Source of the DNA: Erythrobacter sp. NAP1
Lineage (GTDB): Bacteria > Pseudomonadota > Alphaproteobacteria > Sphingomonadales > Sphingomonadaceae
DNA: 64,000 nt
NCBI RefSeq assembly: GCF_000152865.1
Contig: NZ_CH672390.1
Span: 1,426,001 to 1,490,000, forward strand
Direction: 5' to 3'
Made by a program: the position numbers and the translations under genes. Positions 47,251 to 54,716 of the stretch are shown here, piece by piece. The notes below the pieces were generated by a model. That model searched no databases and was not told the origin of the DNA. It was given only the letters and a program-made list of their open reading frames with translations. Numbering within the stretch: the stretch's first letter is position 1; every line of letters starts with the position of its first letter.

Positions 47251-47992
47251 CACCACCCGCCGCGCGATGCTTGCCGGGATGGCCGCGCTTCCCGCCGCCG
47301 CCTGCACCGAGCTTGCCCAAACCGGCCCCGCAGGCGATCTGTTCGACGCTGCCGAGGACTGGCACCGCGCCGCGCACCGCGCGCTCGCCAATCGTCAGGC
47401 GCTGGCTCCCGAATATGCGCCGGACGAACGCTCTCCCGACATTCGCGGCAACGGATCGCTCACGGTCGACACGCCTGAGTATCGCGAGCAATTGGCGAAC
47501 GGCTTTGCCGACTGGAGGCTGGATGTCGGCGGGCTGGTTGCAAATCCGCTGATCCTGAGCCTTGCCGATCTCAAAGCCCTGCCTCAGCGCACCCAGATCA
47601 CCCGCCATGACTGTGTCGAGGGTTGGAGCGCGATTGCCGAATGGAACGGGCCGCAACTTTCACGCCTGCTCGACGAGGCCGGGGTACGCGAGGAAGCCAA
47701 CTTCATCCTCTTCCGCTGCGCCGACACTCTCTATGGCCGCGCCTATTACGAGAGCGTCGACATGGTCGATGCCTATCATCCGCAGACAATCATCGCGCAC
47801 CAGCTCAACGGCGAACCCATCCCCGAGAAGAACGGCGCACCGTTAAGAATGCGGATCGAGCGGCAGCTTGGCTACAAGCACGCCAAGTACCTGACCGGCA
47901 TCGAAGCCGTCGCAAGCTTTGAAGACATCAACGGCGGCAAAGGTGGCTTTTGGGAGGATGTCGGCGACTACCAGTGGTATGCCGGCATCTAG
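47243..47992 (+). CDS. molybdopterin-dependent oxidoreductase, sulfite-oxidase/MsrP-like
   Basis: A 249-residue molybdoenzyme of the sulfite oxidase fold. The N-terminus (DTTRRAMLAGMAALPAAA) has a twin arginine and fits a Tat signal, possibly a lipoprotein (AAACTE). The molybdenum-ligand cysteine is in RHDCVEGWSAIAEWNG, and GAPLRMRIERQLGYKHAKY is also family-typical. Related MsrP (YedY) reduces oxidised methionine in periplasmic proteins using electrons from a membrane b-type cytochrome, here the upstream gene. Exact substrate is unknown. Convergent with a DUF1801 gene 6 bases away. Confidence 0.88.
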   Translation: MADTTRRAMLAGMAALPAAACTELAQTGPAGDLFDAAEDWHRAAHRALANRQALAPEYAPDERSPDIRGNGSLTVDTPEYREQLANGFADWRLDVGGLVANPLILSLADLKALPQRTQITRHDCVEGWSAIAEWNGPQLSRLLDEAGVREEANFILFRCADTLYGRAYYESVDMVDAYHPQTIIAHQLNGEPIPEKNGAPLRMRIERQLGYKHAKYLTGIEAVASFEDINGGKGGFWEDVGDYQWYAGI

Positions 47993-47998
47993 GTCGCA

Positions 47999-48436
47999 CT
48001 ACTCCGGGTAGATGCGGCCCATAGCCTCCCAATCGGCAGCGATCATGTCTTCAAGCACTTCGAGATCAACGTCTGCCAACTTGTTGATGTAGAGGCAGGA
48101 TTTGCCCGTTTTGTGCTTGCCAAGCCGCCCAAGCGCTTCCTCGCGCCGCTTTGCGGCGATGTCGTCGCAATAGCCGCCCATGAGATAAAGCGAGTGCTTC
48201 GCTTTACGTGGGCTGAAACCTGCCCGCATCCAATGTACGTCGCGCCCACTCGCATAGGTCGTCTTGTATTCGCCAAAGCCGATGATGCTGTCGCCCCACA
48301 TGCGAGCCTTTTCGCCGGTCACCTTCTCGAACAGGTCGAGCAGTACCCGCGCATCGTCCTGTTTTGCAGGCGGCTCTACCGCGGCGATAAAGTCCTCAAC
48401 CGGCGCATCGTTCACTTGTGTCTTGGCTTCGCTCAT
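47999..48436 (-). CDS. DUF1801 domain protein
   Basis: A 145-residue cytoplasmic protein of the DUF1801 (YdhG-like) family. Diagnostic pieces are EDFIAAVEPPAKQDDARVLLDLF, MWGDSIIGFGEY, YASGRDVHWMRAGFSPRK and YLMGGYCDD, and the closing LADVDLEVLEDMI. Function is not established. ATG 48436 follows GGGGAGACGGGG; longer frames run into the upstream non-coding sequence. Convergent with the molybdoenzyme gene. Confidence 0.85.
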   Translation of the reverse strand: MSEAKTQVNDAPVEDFIAAVEPPAKQDDARVLLDLFEKVTGEKARMWGDSIIGFGEYKTTYASGRDVHWMRAGFSPRKAKHSLYLMGGYCDDIAAKRREEALGRLGKHKTGKSCLYINKLADVDLEVLEDMIAADWEAMGRIYPE

Positions 48437-48564
48437 CCCCGTCTCCCCTGACGACACTTTCCTACTCCCGATTGACAGCATAACACAAAGCCAGCCAAAC
48501 CGGTGTTTGGAGAGACTTTCTTGCTCGTACGGCGCACACTGTTTTCGGGGGATCAATCAGACAT

Positions 48565-49899
48565 ATGTGGCTACTCGACAAATTCCTGACCAAGGCAATT
48601 CAGCTTGGCCAGCTTATCGTGACGGATCACGATGGCAAAGAGTACACCTACGGACCTGGCGGCGAATACGATCCGCTCGTTGGCGGGCGTGCCGGTCCAA
48701 TCCGCATCAAGCTGACCAACAAGAAAGCGGCGAACCACATCGTTCGCTATCCGCAGATGGGCGCTGGTGAGGCGTTCATGTGGGGCTGGCTCGTGGTCGA
48801 GGAGCCGCACGATATCCGCGACATGATCCTGATGGTGACCATGAACGCCAAACGGCTAGGAGCATCGTCGCTCAAGGCCAAGGGGCCAGTTCGCAAGGCG
48901 GTGCAGAAGGTCAAGGCCGCAGTCGACGGGATCAACCTGCGCAGTTCGGCGAGAGCCAATGCCGAGCACACGTACAACCTGACGCGCCAGCTGTATGAGC
49001 GTTTCCTCGACGAGGATCGCCAGTATACGATGGCCTATTATCGCGAGGACGATCCCACGCGCACCAGCCTCGAACAAGCGCAGATGGACAAGAAGGCGCA
49101 CCTTGCCTCCAAGCTCTATCTGAAGCGGCCCGAGGACAATGGCGGCAAGCGCATGCGCGTGCTCGACATCGGCTGCGGCTGGGGCGGCTTCGCGCTGTAC
49201 CTGCACAAGATGTACGACTGCGAAGTGCTCGGCGTCGCGCTAGCGCCCGACCAGATCGCCTTTTCGAACGAGCGCGCGAAAGAGCTGGGCGTGGACGAAC
49301 ACGTCAAGTTTGAGCTGATGGATTACCGCGACGTTACCGGCGAATTCGACCGTATCTCAAGCGTGGGCCTGCTCGAACATGTCGGCACGATCCACTACCC
49401 GCAATTCTTCGAACACACGAACCGCCTGCTCAAGCAGGACGGCGTGATGATCTCGCATTGCTGCGGTCGATCGGGCGCGCCGGGCTACACCGATGCATGG
49501 ACTCGCAAATACATCTTCCCGGGCGGCTATATCCCGGCGCTCAGCGAGCTTGTGACCGAGAGCGAGAAGAACGGCTGGCAGGTGATGGACGTCGAAGCGA
49601 TGCGCTTTCACTACAGCCACACGCTTCAAGAATGGTACGCGCGCACCGTCATGCATCAGGCCGAGATCACCGAGATGTATGATGAGGTGTTCTATCGCAT
49701 GTGGCTGTTCTACCTCGCCGGAGCGGAGCAGAGTTTCCGCAACGGGACGATGGTCAACTGGCAACTGCAATATGTGAAAGACCGGAGCGCCATCCCGATG
49801 ACTCGCGAATATATGGAGCGCGAAAGCGCGCGCCTGCGCGAGATCGGCGAGATCCCGAGCTGGCGCTTCGATCCAGAGCTTAAGGAAGCGGCGGAGTAG
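48565..49899 (+). CDS. cfa: cyclopropane-fatty-acyl-phospholipid synthase family methyltransferase
   Basis: Transfers a methylene group from S-adenosylmethionine to double bonds of membrane phospholipid acyl chains, a stress-related lipid change. The 444-residue protein has an N-terminal lipid-binding domain (about 1-120), then the SAM-binding motif VLDIGCGWGGFALYLHKMY, GVALAPDQIAFSNERA, and the bicarbonate/active-site segments VGLLEHVG, FFEHTNRLL and KYIFPGGYIPAL. Sphingomonads often have several paralogues; substrate could vary. GGGGGATC lies before the ATG. Confidence 0.9.
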   Translation: MWLLDKFLTKAIQLGQLIVTDHDGKEYTYGPGGEYDPLVGGRAGPIRIKLTNKKAANHIVRYPQMGAGEAFMWGWLVVEEPHDIRDMILMVTMNAKRLGASSLKAKGPVRKAVQKVKAAVDGINLRSSARANAEHTYNLTRQLYERFLDEDRQYTMAYYREDDPTRTSLEQAQMDKKAHLASKLYLKRPEDNGGKRMRVLDIGCGWGGFALYLHKMYDCEVLGVALAPDQIAFSNERAKELGVDEHVKFELMDYRDVTGEFDRISSVGLLEHVGTIHYPQFFEHTNRLLKQDGVMISHCCGRSGAPGYTDAWTRKYIFPGGYIPALSELVTESEKNGWQVMDVEAMRFHYSHTLQEWYARTVMHQAEITEMYDEVFYRMWLFYLAGAEQSFRNGTMVNWQLQYVKDRSAIPMTREYMERESARLREIGEIPSWRFDPELKEAAE

Positions 49900-49919
49900 C
49901 ACTCCGCCGCTCGCAATGG

Positions 49920-50168
49920 TCAACGGCGGGCGAGCTGCTCTTTGCTGACCATCTTGACCGGGCCGTGATCGTCGAAGTGGTCGCCGTGCATGTGGTGGAG
50001 GCGGCCTGCGTGAACGAAGTCCATGTGCGAGCCGTGCTGGTTCATCGTATCATGGCCGCAATCCGCTCCAAGAGCATGATCAGCGTGGTCGGCGTGCAGG
50101 ATTTCGTCGACATACGCCCCGCTGGCGGCGAAAGCGATCAGGGTGGCGGCGGCGAGCACACTCTTCAT
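49920..50168 (-). CDS. small exported histidine-rich (metal-binding) protein
   Basis: An 82-residue protein with a signal peptide (MKSVLAAATLIAFAASGAYV) and a mature part very rich in histidine and aspartate: LHADHADHALGADCGHD, HGSHMDFVHAGRLHHMHGDHFDDH. About a quarter of the mature chain is His. Spacing resembles small His-rich peptides seen beside zinc regulators or transporters, so periplasmic zinc/nickel/copper binding is likely but inferred. Start is ATG 50168, right after a TTG. No metal transporter gene is adjacent here. Confidence 0.8.
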   Translation of the reverse strand: MKSVLAAATLIAFAASGAYVDEILHADHADHALGADCGHDTMNQHGSHMDFVHAGRLHHMHGDHFDDHGPVKMVSKEQLARR

Positions 50169-50328
50169 CAATTGTCTTCAGTCCGTGATCCCGCACCGCG
50201 CATACCAATGACAAACCAGACTGTTACCCCGAATGTCGCGATACGTTAAGACATTGCTCCGCGTTACCCGAGACTTACGCGACTGGATTGCTTCCACCCT
50301 CTGCGCTCGGTAAAGCGCCGCATTCCGA

Positions 50329-50337
50329 TTATCCACA
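50329..50337 (+). promoter_or_regulatory. exact DnaA box (TTATCCACA) upstream of argG
   Basis: TTATCCACA is the consensus DnaA box, 33 bases before the argG ATG. A single box may regulate argG or be chance; see the cluster after argG. Confidence 0.4.
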
Positions 50338-50370
50338 CGCCGCAAGGCCGCCCATCCGAGTACCTCGACC

Positions 50371-51594
50371 ATGTCCGACATCAAGCGCGTAGTCCTTGCC
50401 TATTCCGGCGGCCTTGACACTTCCGTCATCGCCAAGTGGCTGAGTGTCGAGCGCGGGCTCGAGGTGGTCACCTTCACCGCCGACCTTGGACAGGGCGAGG
50501 AGATCGAGCCTGCCCGCGAAAAGGCGCGCGCCATGGGCATCCCGGACGAGCACATCTTCATCGAGGACCTGCGCGAGGAGTTCGTGCGCGATTTCGTCTT
50601 CCCGATGATGCGCGCAAACGCCCGGTATGAGGGCGACTACCTGCTCGGCACCAGCATCGCCCGTCCGCTCATTTCCAAGCGTCTGGTCGAGATCGCGCAT
50701 GAGACGGGCGCCGACGCCATCGCTCACGGCGCGACCGGCAAGGGCAACGACCAGGTTCGCTTTGAACTCTCCGCCTACGCGCTCGACCCGAGCATCAAGG
50801 TCATCGCTCCCTGGCGCGAATGGGACCTCACCAGCCGGACCGCTCTCATCGCATGGGCCGAAGCGCATCAGATCGCGGTGCCCAAGGACAAGCGAGGCGA
50901 GGCACCTTTCTCGACCGACGCGAACCTCTTGCACACCTCGTCCGAAGGCAAGGTACTCGAGGATCCGTGGGAGGAGACCCCGGACTACGTCTACTCGCGT
51001 ACCGACCACCCAGAGAACGCACCCGACACGCCTGAACACATCGAGATCGGCTTCGAGCGCGGCGATGGAGTGTCGCTGAACGGTCAAGCGATGAGCCCTG
51101 CAACCCTCCTCACCGCTTTGAACGACCTTGGCCGCAAGCATGGTATCGGCCGGCTCGACCTCGTCGAAAACCGCTTCGTCGGTATGAAGTCGCGCGGCAT
51201 GTACGAGACACCGGGCGGCGAGATCTATGCCCGCGCCCATCGCGGTATCGAGCAGATCACTCTCGACCGCGGCGCTGCTCACCTCAAGGACGAGCTGATG
51301 CCGAAATATGCGGAGCTCATCTACAATGGCTTCTGGTTCGCGCCCGAGCGCGAGATGCTGCAGGCGGCAATCGACCTCAGCCAGGAGAAGGTGACCGGCA
51401 CCGTCCGCCTCAAGCTCTACAAGGGGCAGGCCAGCGTCGTGGGCCGCAAGTCGCCGCATTCGCTCTATTCCGAAGCGCACGTGACGTTCGAGGACGATGC
51501 GGGCGCATACGACCAGCACGATGCCGAAGGCTTCATTAAGCTCAATGCGCTGCGCCTCAAGCTTCTGGCAGGCCGGGATCGCAAGCGGGACTGA
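50371..51594 (+). CDS. argG: argininosuccinate synthase
   Basis: Joins citrulline and aspartate with ATP in arginine biosynthesis. The 407-residue protein has the N-type ATP pyrophosphatase motif [10 protein letters not shown], the citrulline/aspartate-binding [18 protein letters not shown], and [10 protein letters not shown]-like [20 protein letters not shown] and [17 protein letters not shown] segments. It is transcribed alone; the downstream kilobase has no protein gene. A perfect 10-base inverted repeat (51609-51648, GCGACTCGCC/GGCGAGTCGC) lies 14 bases after the stop but lacks a T run. Confidence 0.97.
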   Translation: MSDIKRVVLAYSGGLDTSVIAKWLSVERGLEVVTFTADLGQGEEIEPAREKARAMGIPDEHIFIEDLREEFVRDFVFPMMRANARYEGDYLLGTSIARPLISKRLVEIAHETGADAIAHGATGKGNDQVRFELSAYALDPSIKVIAPWREWDLTSRTALIAWAEAHQIAVPKDKRGEAPFSTDANLLHTSSEGKVLEDPWEETPDYVYSRTDHPENAPDTPEHIEIGFERGDGVSLNGQAMSPATLLTALNDLGRKHGIGRLDLVENRFVGMKSRGMYETPGGEIYARAHRGIEQITLDRGAAHLKDELMPKYAELIYNGFWFAPEREMLQAAIDLSQEKVTGTVRLKLYKGQASVVGRKSPHSLYSEAHVTFEDDAGAYDQHDAEGFIKLNALRLKLLAGRDRKRD

Positions 51595-51781
51595 CATCGA
51601 CAATCGCAGCGACTCGCCCATCACCGATTCGCTGTTGCGGCGAGTCGCACCGAGTCGCTCCGAAGCGGATTTCACAGAAGCGTAACATTCGAAAAGCTGC
51701 GCTTGCGGCTTCCTGCAAGCGCAACGCTTCGCTGCCTCACTGGTTCCCGCTCAAAGCTGTCCAATGCGATGAACCGTTGAG

Positions 51782-51969
51782 TTGTCCACCGCTCTCCACA
51801 GCTGATCTGGTGAAAAGTGGATAACCCGCTCTTGCATGGCTTGCGAACCAAGCGATTCGGGCGCAGTTTCAAGTTGTCTTCGGAACACAGAAGGCACTGA
51901 TTGAAGAGCCGCAAGGCACTGAAAACCAGAGCAATTTGGGTTGCGAAGATACGGTGGCTGCTGTCCACG
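51782..51969. other. cluster of DnaA-box-like motifs
   Basis: TTGTCCACC (51782), CTCTCCACA (51792), TTATCCACT on the minus strand (51816-51824) and CTGTCCACG (51961) lie within 190 bases; all differ from TTATNCACA at one to three positions. Together with the exact box before argG they could mark a DnaA-binding region, but none of these is a perfect match. Confidence 0.35.
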
Positions 51970-52084
51970 CACTGTCTGAGAGACGGTATGCAGAATGCTC
52001 ACGCAGGAAGCAAACCGGCTTGTTTGAGGAAAGTGCGAATGCGTTGTCATCGTTAAGGCTGCGATACCGGCAGGCGATAGCTGT

Positions 52085-52453
52085 AGGAAAGTGCTTTCGA
52101 GCACGGAACTGGAGTGTTTGAACCGCCAGCCACTAAGGGATTGCAGCCACGGCCTTCGTCAAGGGGCTGTTAGCGCAAGGAGATGGCTTCGGCCGGACCC
52201 ATAGCGGGACAGTCACGAAACAAGGTCGGATGCCGGTGCGAGCGCCGGTGACGAACCGCGAAGCAAGGCGGTGCAAGAACGGAAGAGCCCGCAAGGGCCC
52301 TGAAGAGACAGCACGGCCGGACGCGGATGAGAAACCGGGCGCCAAGCGCGCAAACGGATGCTGAAGGGGAGGTTCGCCAAACCGGACGCAAAACCGATGC
52401 GACCACGCGCTGGTAAGAGTGGGGTCGGCAGCAATGCCGGCCCCATTTGCTTT
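52085..52453 (+). ncRNA. putative structured non-coding RNA
   Basis: RNA-like features: a UUCG-capped hairpin GTGCT-TTCG-AGCAC (52091-52104), a stem CCGG-TGCGAGCG-CCGG near 52233, a GNRA-capped GCCC-GCAA-GGGC (52287-52298), purine-rich joining segments (GAAGAGACAGCA, GATGAGAAACC), and a final strong GNRA-capped terminator. No ORF is convincing. It does not match what I recall of RNase P RNA, tmRNA, SRP RNA or 6S RNA. The 5' end is a guess; it could start as far left as 51900. Confidence 0.5.
52420..52453 (+). terminator. Rho-independent terminator of the putative RNA
   Basis: TGGGGTCGGCA-GCAA-TGCCGGCCCCA, an 11-pair stem with one G-U pair and a GCAA tetraloop, followed by TTTGCTTT. No protein gene on this strand ends nearby; argG ended 825 bases earlier. 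Confidence 0.85.
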
Positions 52454-52613
52454 GTGCCCTCCCCGGCTCTGTCCCTCGATTCCTACTCACATCCCGCGCC
52501 TTTCGGTTTGTCGCAAATGTGCCCCAGATCGCGCCAGTCGGAGGCCCGCTAGCGCCGCTTGGAACGGCGCAGATTTGCCTTGTCAGGCTCCTGTCGTGTA
52601 TCTGACGCCTCCC

Positions 52614-53228
52614 ATGAGACAGCCAGATCGCCTCTTGGACCCGCAGCACCGCAGGGCACGCACGCCGCGTGCAGCATCGCGATTCGTGCTCGCCATCTGT
52701 CTTGCGAGCCTTCCGCTGGGGGCCTCGACCGCGCAGCAAACGCTCTACTCTGCGACCAGTCCCGACGCCGCAGCCAGCTACGAAGAGTCCGCCGAGATCG
52801 TGCCTTTCGCCGCCCAGTTCACCGACGTGATCGAGCCGCTTGGCCCGGATCTTCAGGACATCGACCTGATGGTACCGCCCGACGCCGTCGATCTCGACAC
52901 CTTCGAGCCTCCGCGTGGCCCGACAATTCTTCGTGACCTCGGTAGGGGCGTTGCTTCCTATTACGGCCGCCGCTTCCATGGCCGTCGCACCGCCAATGGC
53001 GAACGATTCGACATGGGCGCGATGACCGCCGCGCATAAGACCCTGCCCTTCGGCAGTCTCGTTCGCGTCACCAACACCCGCAACGGCAAGAGCGTCACGG
53101 TGCGCATCAACGATCGCGGGCCCTTCATACGAGGGCGCACGATCGACCTCAGCCGCGCCGCAGCGCGCGAGATCGGCATGATCTCGCGCGGCCATGCCAG
53201 CGTCGAGATGGAGCTGCTGGCGCCCTAA
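52614..53228 (+). CDS. rlpA: RlpA-like septal ring lytic transglycosylase family protein
   Basis: RlpA proteins cleave naked glycan strands at the division septum. The 204-residue product has an N-terminal hydrophobic export signal ([15 protein letters not shown]) after a basic start, an acidic linker, and the double-psi beta-barrel domain: [58 protein letters not shown]. The SPOR domain of E. coli RlpA is absent, as in many alphaproteobacteria. No lipobox cysteine is visible. ATG 52614 gives the plausible signal; upstream codons overlap the terminator region. Confidence 0.88.
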   Translation: MRQPDRLLDPQHRRARTPRAASRFVLAICLASLPLGASTAQQTLYSATSPDAAASYEESAEIVPFAAQFTDVIEPLGPDLQDIDLMVPPDAVDLDTFEPPRGPTILRDLGRGVASYYGRRFHGRRTANGERFDMGAMTAAHKTLPFGSLVRVTNTRNGKSVTVRINDRGPFIRGRTIDLSRAAAREIGMISRGHASVEMELLAP

Positions 53229-53258
53229 GCGCCCCTCGCCTGTCGGCGCTCGCGCTTA
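53226..53258. terminator. inverted repeat containing both stop codons (rlpA / CHRD)
   Basis: TAAGCGC (53226-53232) and GCGCTTA (53252-53258) are exact inverted copies; the first includes the rlpA TAA and the second the minus-strand TAA of the CHRD gene. No T run follows, so termination is uncertain. Confidence 0.4.
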
Positions 53259-53714
53259 GCTTCCCAGCTGCCCGCGTATAGCGCCCGCCGGAAACTCGGA
53301 CGTGTGCACGTTGACGTAGTAGTCTTCGTGGTCGCTCGCGATTGCGGCCAGCACCTCGCCATCGACTTCGGTGCAGGTCTCGTCGCCATCCTCTCCGGTC
53401 AGTTCGAGCACCACAACGGGCGGCCCGTTTTTGCCTTCCTTGCCCTTGTGGATGTGAGCTGCGGTGAATCCGTCCAGTTCCTCGATCTCGAGGTAGTAGC
53501 ACAGCGTGCCCGCCTCCATGTCGATCTCGCCTTCGAAGTTGCCGCTGGCATCCTCGCCCGCGCCCTGGTGGCCGACCTCGTTCTCGCCGAACAGCGACGC
53601 GCCAAGCGCGTGTGCATGCCCGTCGGCGAGCGCTGCCGGAACGCCGACTATCCCTGCGCCGATCAAGCCTGCGCTGCAGACCGCTGCAATCCGTGCGTTA
53701 TGCGTGAGTTTCAT
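53256..53714 (-). CDS. exported CHRD domain protein
   Basis: A 152-residue protein with a signal peptide (IAAVCSAGLIGAGIVGVPAALA) and a CHRD domain, first described in chordin: ASLFGENEVG, GNFEGEIDMEAGTLCYYLEIEELDG, AAHIHKGKEGKNGPPVVVL and the closing YYVNVHTSEFPAGAIRGQL. Bacterial CHRD proteins are secreted and of unknown function. Two cysteines may pair. It starts 15 bases after the HTH-protein stop, and its ribosome site AAGGAG is paired in a hairpin with the upstream stop region, so it is probably translationally coupled. Confidence 0.88.
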   Translation of the reverse strand: MKLTHNARIAAVCSAGLIGAGIVGVPAALADGHAHALGASLFGENEVGHQGAGEDASGNFEGEIDMEAGTLCYYLEIEELDGFTAAHIHKGKEGKNGPPVVVLELTGEDGDETCTEVDGEVLAAIASDHEDYYVNVHTSEFPAGAIRGQLGS

Positions 53715-53721
53715 CGTCCCT

Positions 53722-53737
53722 CTCCTTGTCTAAGGAG
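53722..53737 (-). promoter_or_regulatory. hairpin sequestering the CHRD ribosome-binding site
   Basis: On the minus strand CTCCTT-AGAC-AAGGAG forms a 6-base stem. AAGGAG is the ribosome site 7 bases before the CHRD ATG, and the upstream gene's TAG stop begins within the hairpin. Ribosomes ending there would open it. Confidence 0.55.
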
Positions 53738-54602
53738 CCTTCAAAATACGCCTCTCTTCTGAGTCGCGGAAGCCGGATTCGCTTTTGCCGTCCGCGCCAG
53801 CTTCTGCGCCCGTTTTGCTCAGCATCCACCACTCGGCTTCGCCTGCTTCGAAGGCGGCGAGATGCAGCGCCTCGATCTCCCCTATCTCGTCAGAGGTTTG
53901 CGCCAGTTCGCTCAATGGCGGAGCATCGGCGGGGCGTGCATCCTCCATTGCGCACAGCCGCTCTTCAAGCCGTTCAACCGGGAGCTCCTCAACCTCCTCG
54001 ACCTCCTCGACCTCCTCACCAAGCGGTGTTTCCACCTCAACCTCTTCGCTTGAAGCGCAAGAAGTGGACCGCATGTTACACGGTCCTGGCGCAAAATCGG
54101 AAAGGGCTTCTTCGCTCTCATCTTCGGCGGTTTCGAATGCCTCGATTATCGCATCGAAGGAACCTGCAACCACCGCCAAGTCATCACGTTCAGCCAGCCG
54201 GTCGAGCCGCGCAAGGTGTGCAAGCAGTAGCCGATCCGAATAGCGCCGCCGCGTGGCGACGACCTCGCCGTGGTAGTAGACCTCTTCCTCGATCCCGTTC
54301 ATCGCCCGGCTTGCGAGCAGATCTTCGGCCAGTTCGCGCGCGATCAGCATCGCTGCGTCCATGCCGGCGCGAAAGGCGGGCGATGCGCGACGCATGCGGT
54401 AGACCGTCTGATGCGAGACCGCCGAGGCTTTCGCTGCCGCGCGCACCTCTCCGCAGTCGGCAAGCTTGCGCAGGAAATCCGCCTGTCGACCCCGCGCAAA
54501 CCGCAACTGGCCCGAAAACTCGCTGTCGGGCGGCAACATCTCGATGATGGCGGGAAGCGCCTCGGCTGCGGGGATGAACGGGCGCGGGCTTTGTGCTGAC
54601 AT
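53730..54602 (-). CDS. HTH-domain hypothetical protein with acidic repeats and an in-frame palindromic repeat
   Basis: A 290-residue protein. Residues about 35-110 contain a helix-turn-helix-like region (RQADFLRKLADCGEVRAAAK, then SAVSHQTVYRMRRASPAFRAG) as in terminase-small-subunit-like or resolvase-type DNA binders; a YYHGEVVATRRRYSDRLLLAHLARLDRL segment follows. Around residue 172 the palindromic repeat is translated as GPCNMRSTS, and next comes an acidic EEVEEVEEVEE run encoded by tandem 9-base units. The tail is acidic and probably disordered. Function unknown. A hairpin covers its ribosome site. Confidence 0.75.
   Translation of the reverse strand: MSAQSPRPFIPAAEALPAIIEMLPPDSEFSGQLRFARGRQADFLRKLADCGEVRAAAKASAVSHQTVYRMRRASPAFRAGMDAAMLIARELAEDLLASRAMNGIEEEVYYHGEVVATRRRYSDRLLLAHLARLDRLAERDDLAVVAGSFDAIIEAFETAEDESEEALSDFAPGPCNMRSTSCASSEEVEVETPLGEEVEEVEEVEELPVERLEERLCAMEDARPADAPPLSELAQTSDEIGEIEALHLAAFEAGEAEWWMLSKTGAEAGADGKSESGFRDSEERRILKAP
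54062..54086 (+). repeat. palindromic repeat, copy B (inside an HTH-protein gene)
   Basis: The 25-base element (AAGT, then GGACCG, core CATGTTACA, CGGTCC) lies inside the minus-strand HTH-protein gene and keeps its frame, coding GPCNMRSTS-like residues. Identical to copies A and C. Confidence 0.85.
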
Positions 54603-54609
54603 TTCTCTT

Positions 54610-54628
54610 GGCTCCTTGAAGCGGAGCC
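54610..54628 (-). promoter_or_regulatory. hairpin over the ribosome site of the HTH-protein gene
   Basis: On the minus strand GGCTCC-GCTTCAA-GGAGCC forms a perfect 6-base stem whose right arm contains the AAGGAG ribosome site, 7 bases before the ATG at 54602. Confidence 0.5.
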
Positions 54629-54716
54629 AGACCAGCTACACAGATTTGGGCGAGTAGGAAAATGGCGCGTGTCGCTCGCTTGACAAGACGAGGGTCGCCA
54701 AGGAAGCATCGCACGC

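Larger units (their letters stand above)
51595..52613. other. 1-kb gene-free region after argG (hairpins, DnaA-like boxes, structured RNA candidate)
   Basis: This is the longest stretch without a credible protein gene. From left to right it holds the inverted repeat after argG (51609-51648), a GCGCTTGC/GCAAGCGC hairpin (51699-51722), DnaA-box-like motifs (51782-51969), a probable structured RNA (to 52453, ending in a strong terminator), and about 160 bases upstream of rlpA. A 44-codon Arg/Lys-rich frame (52230-52364) exists but has a poor ribosome site. Confidence 0.6.

Noticed and set aside
50329-51969. Chromosomal replication origin
   Set aside because: Only one exact DnaA box, no strongly AT-rich unwinding stretch, and none of the usual alphaproteobacterial origin neighbours (hemE, dnaA, parAB); reported only as a DnaA-box cluster.
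52230-52364. 44-residue Arg/Lys-rich plus-strand frame within the RNA candidate
   Set aside because: Poor ribosome site and residues dictated by RNA-like sequence; kept only as a remark in the gap description.
52025-52420. RNase P RNA (rnpB)
   Set aside because: GAGGAAAGT near 52025 and GGTAAGAG near 52411 recall rnpB motifs, but the flanking conserved bases (GTCCGGGC, GTGCGG) are missing and the spacing is wrong.
52170-53195. 341-residue minus-strand frame over the structured RNA and rlpA
   Set aside because: Overlaps rlpA entirely antisense and crosses a strong terminator; composition is that of a GC-rich shadow.
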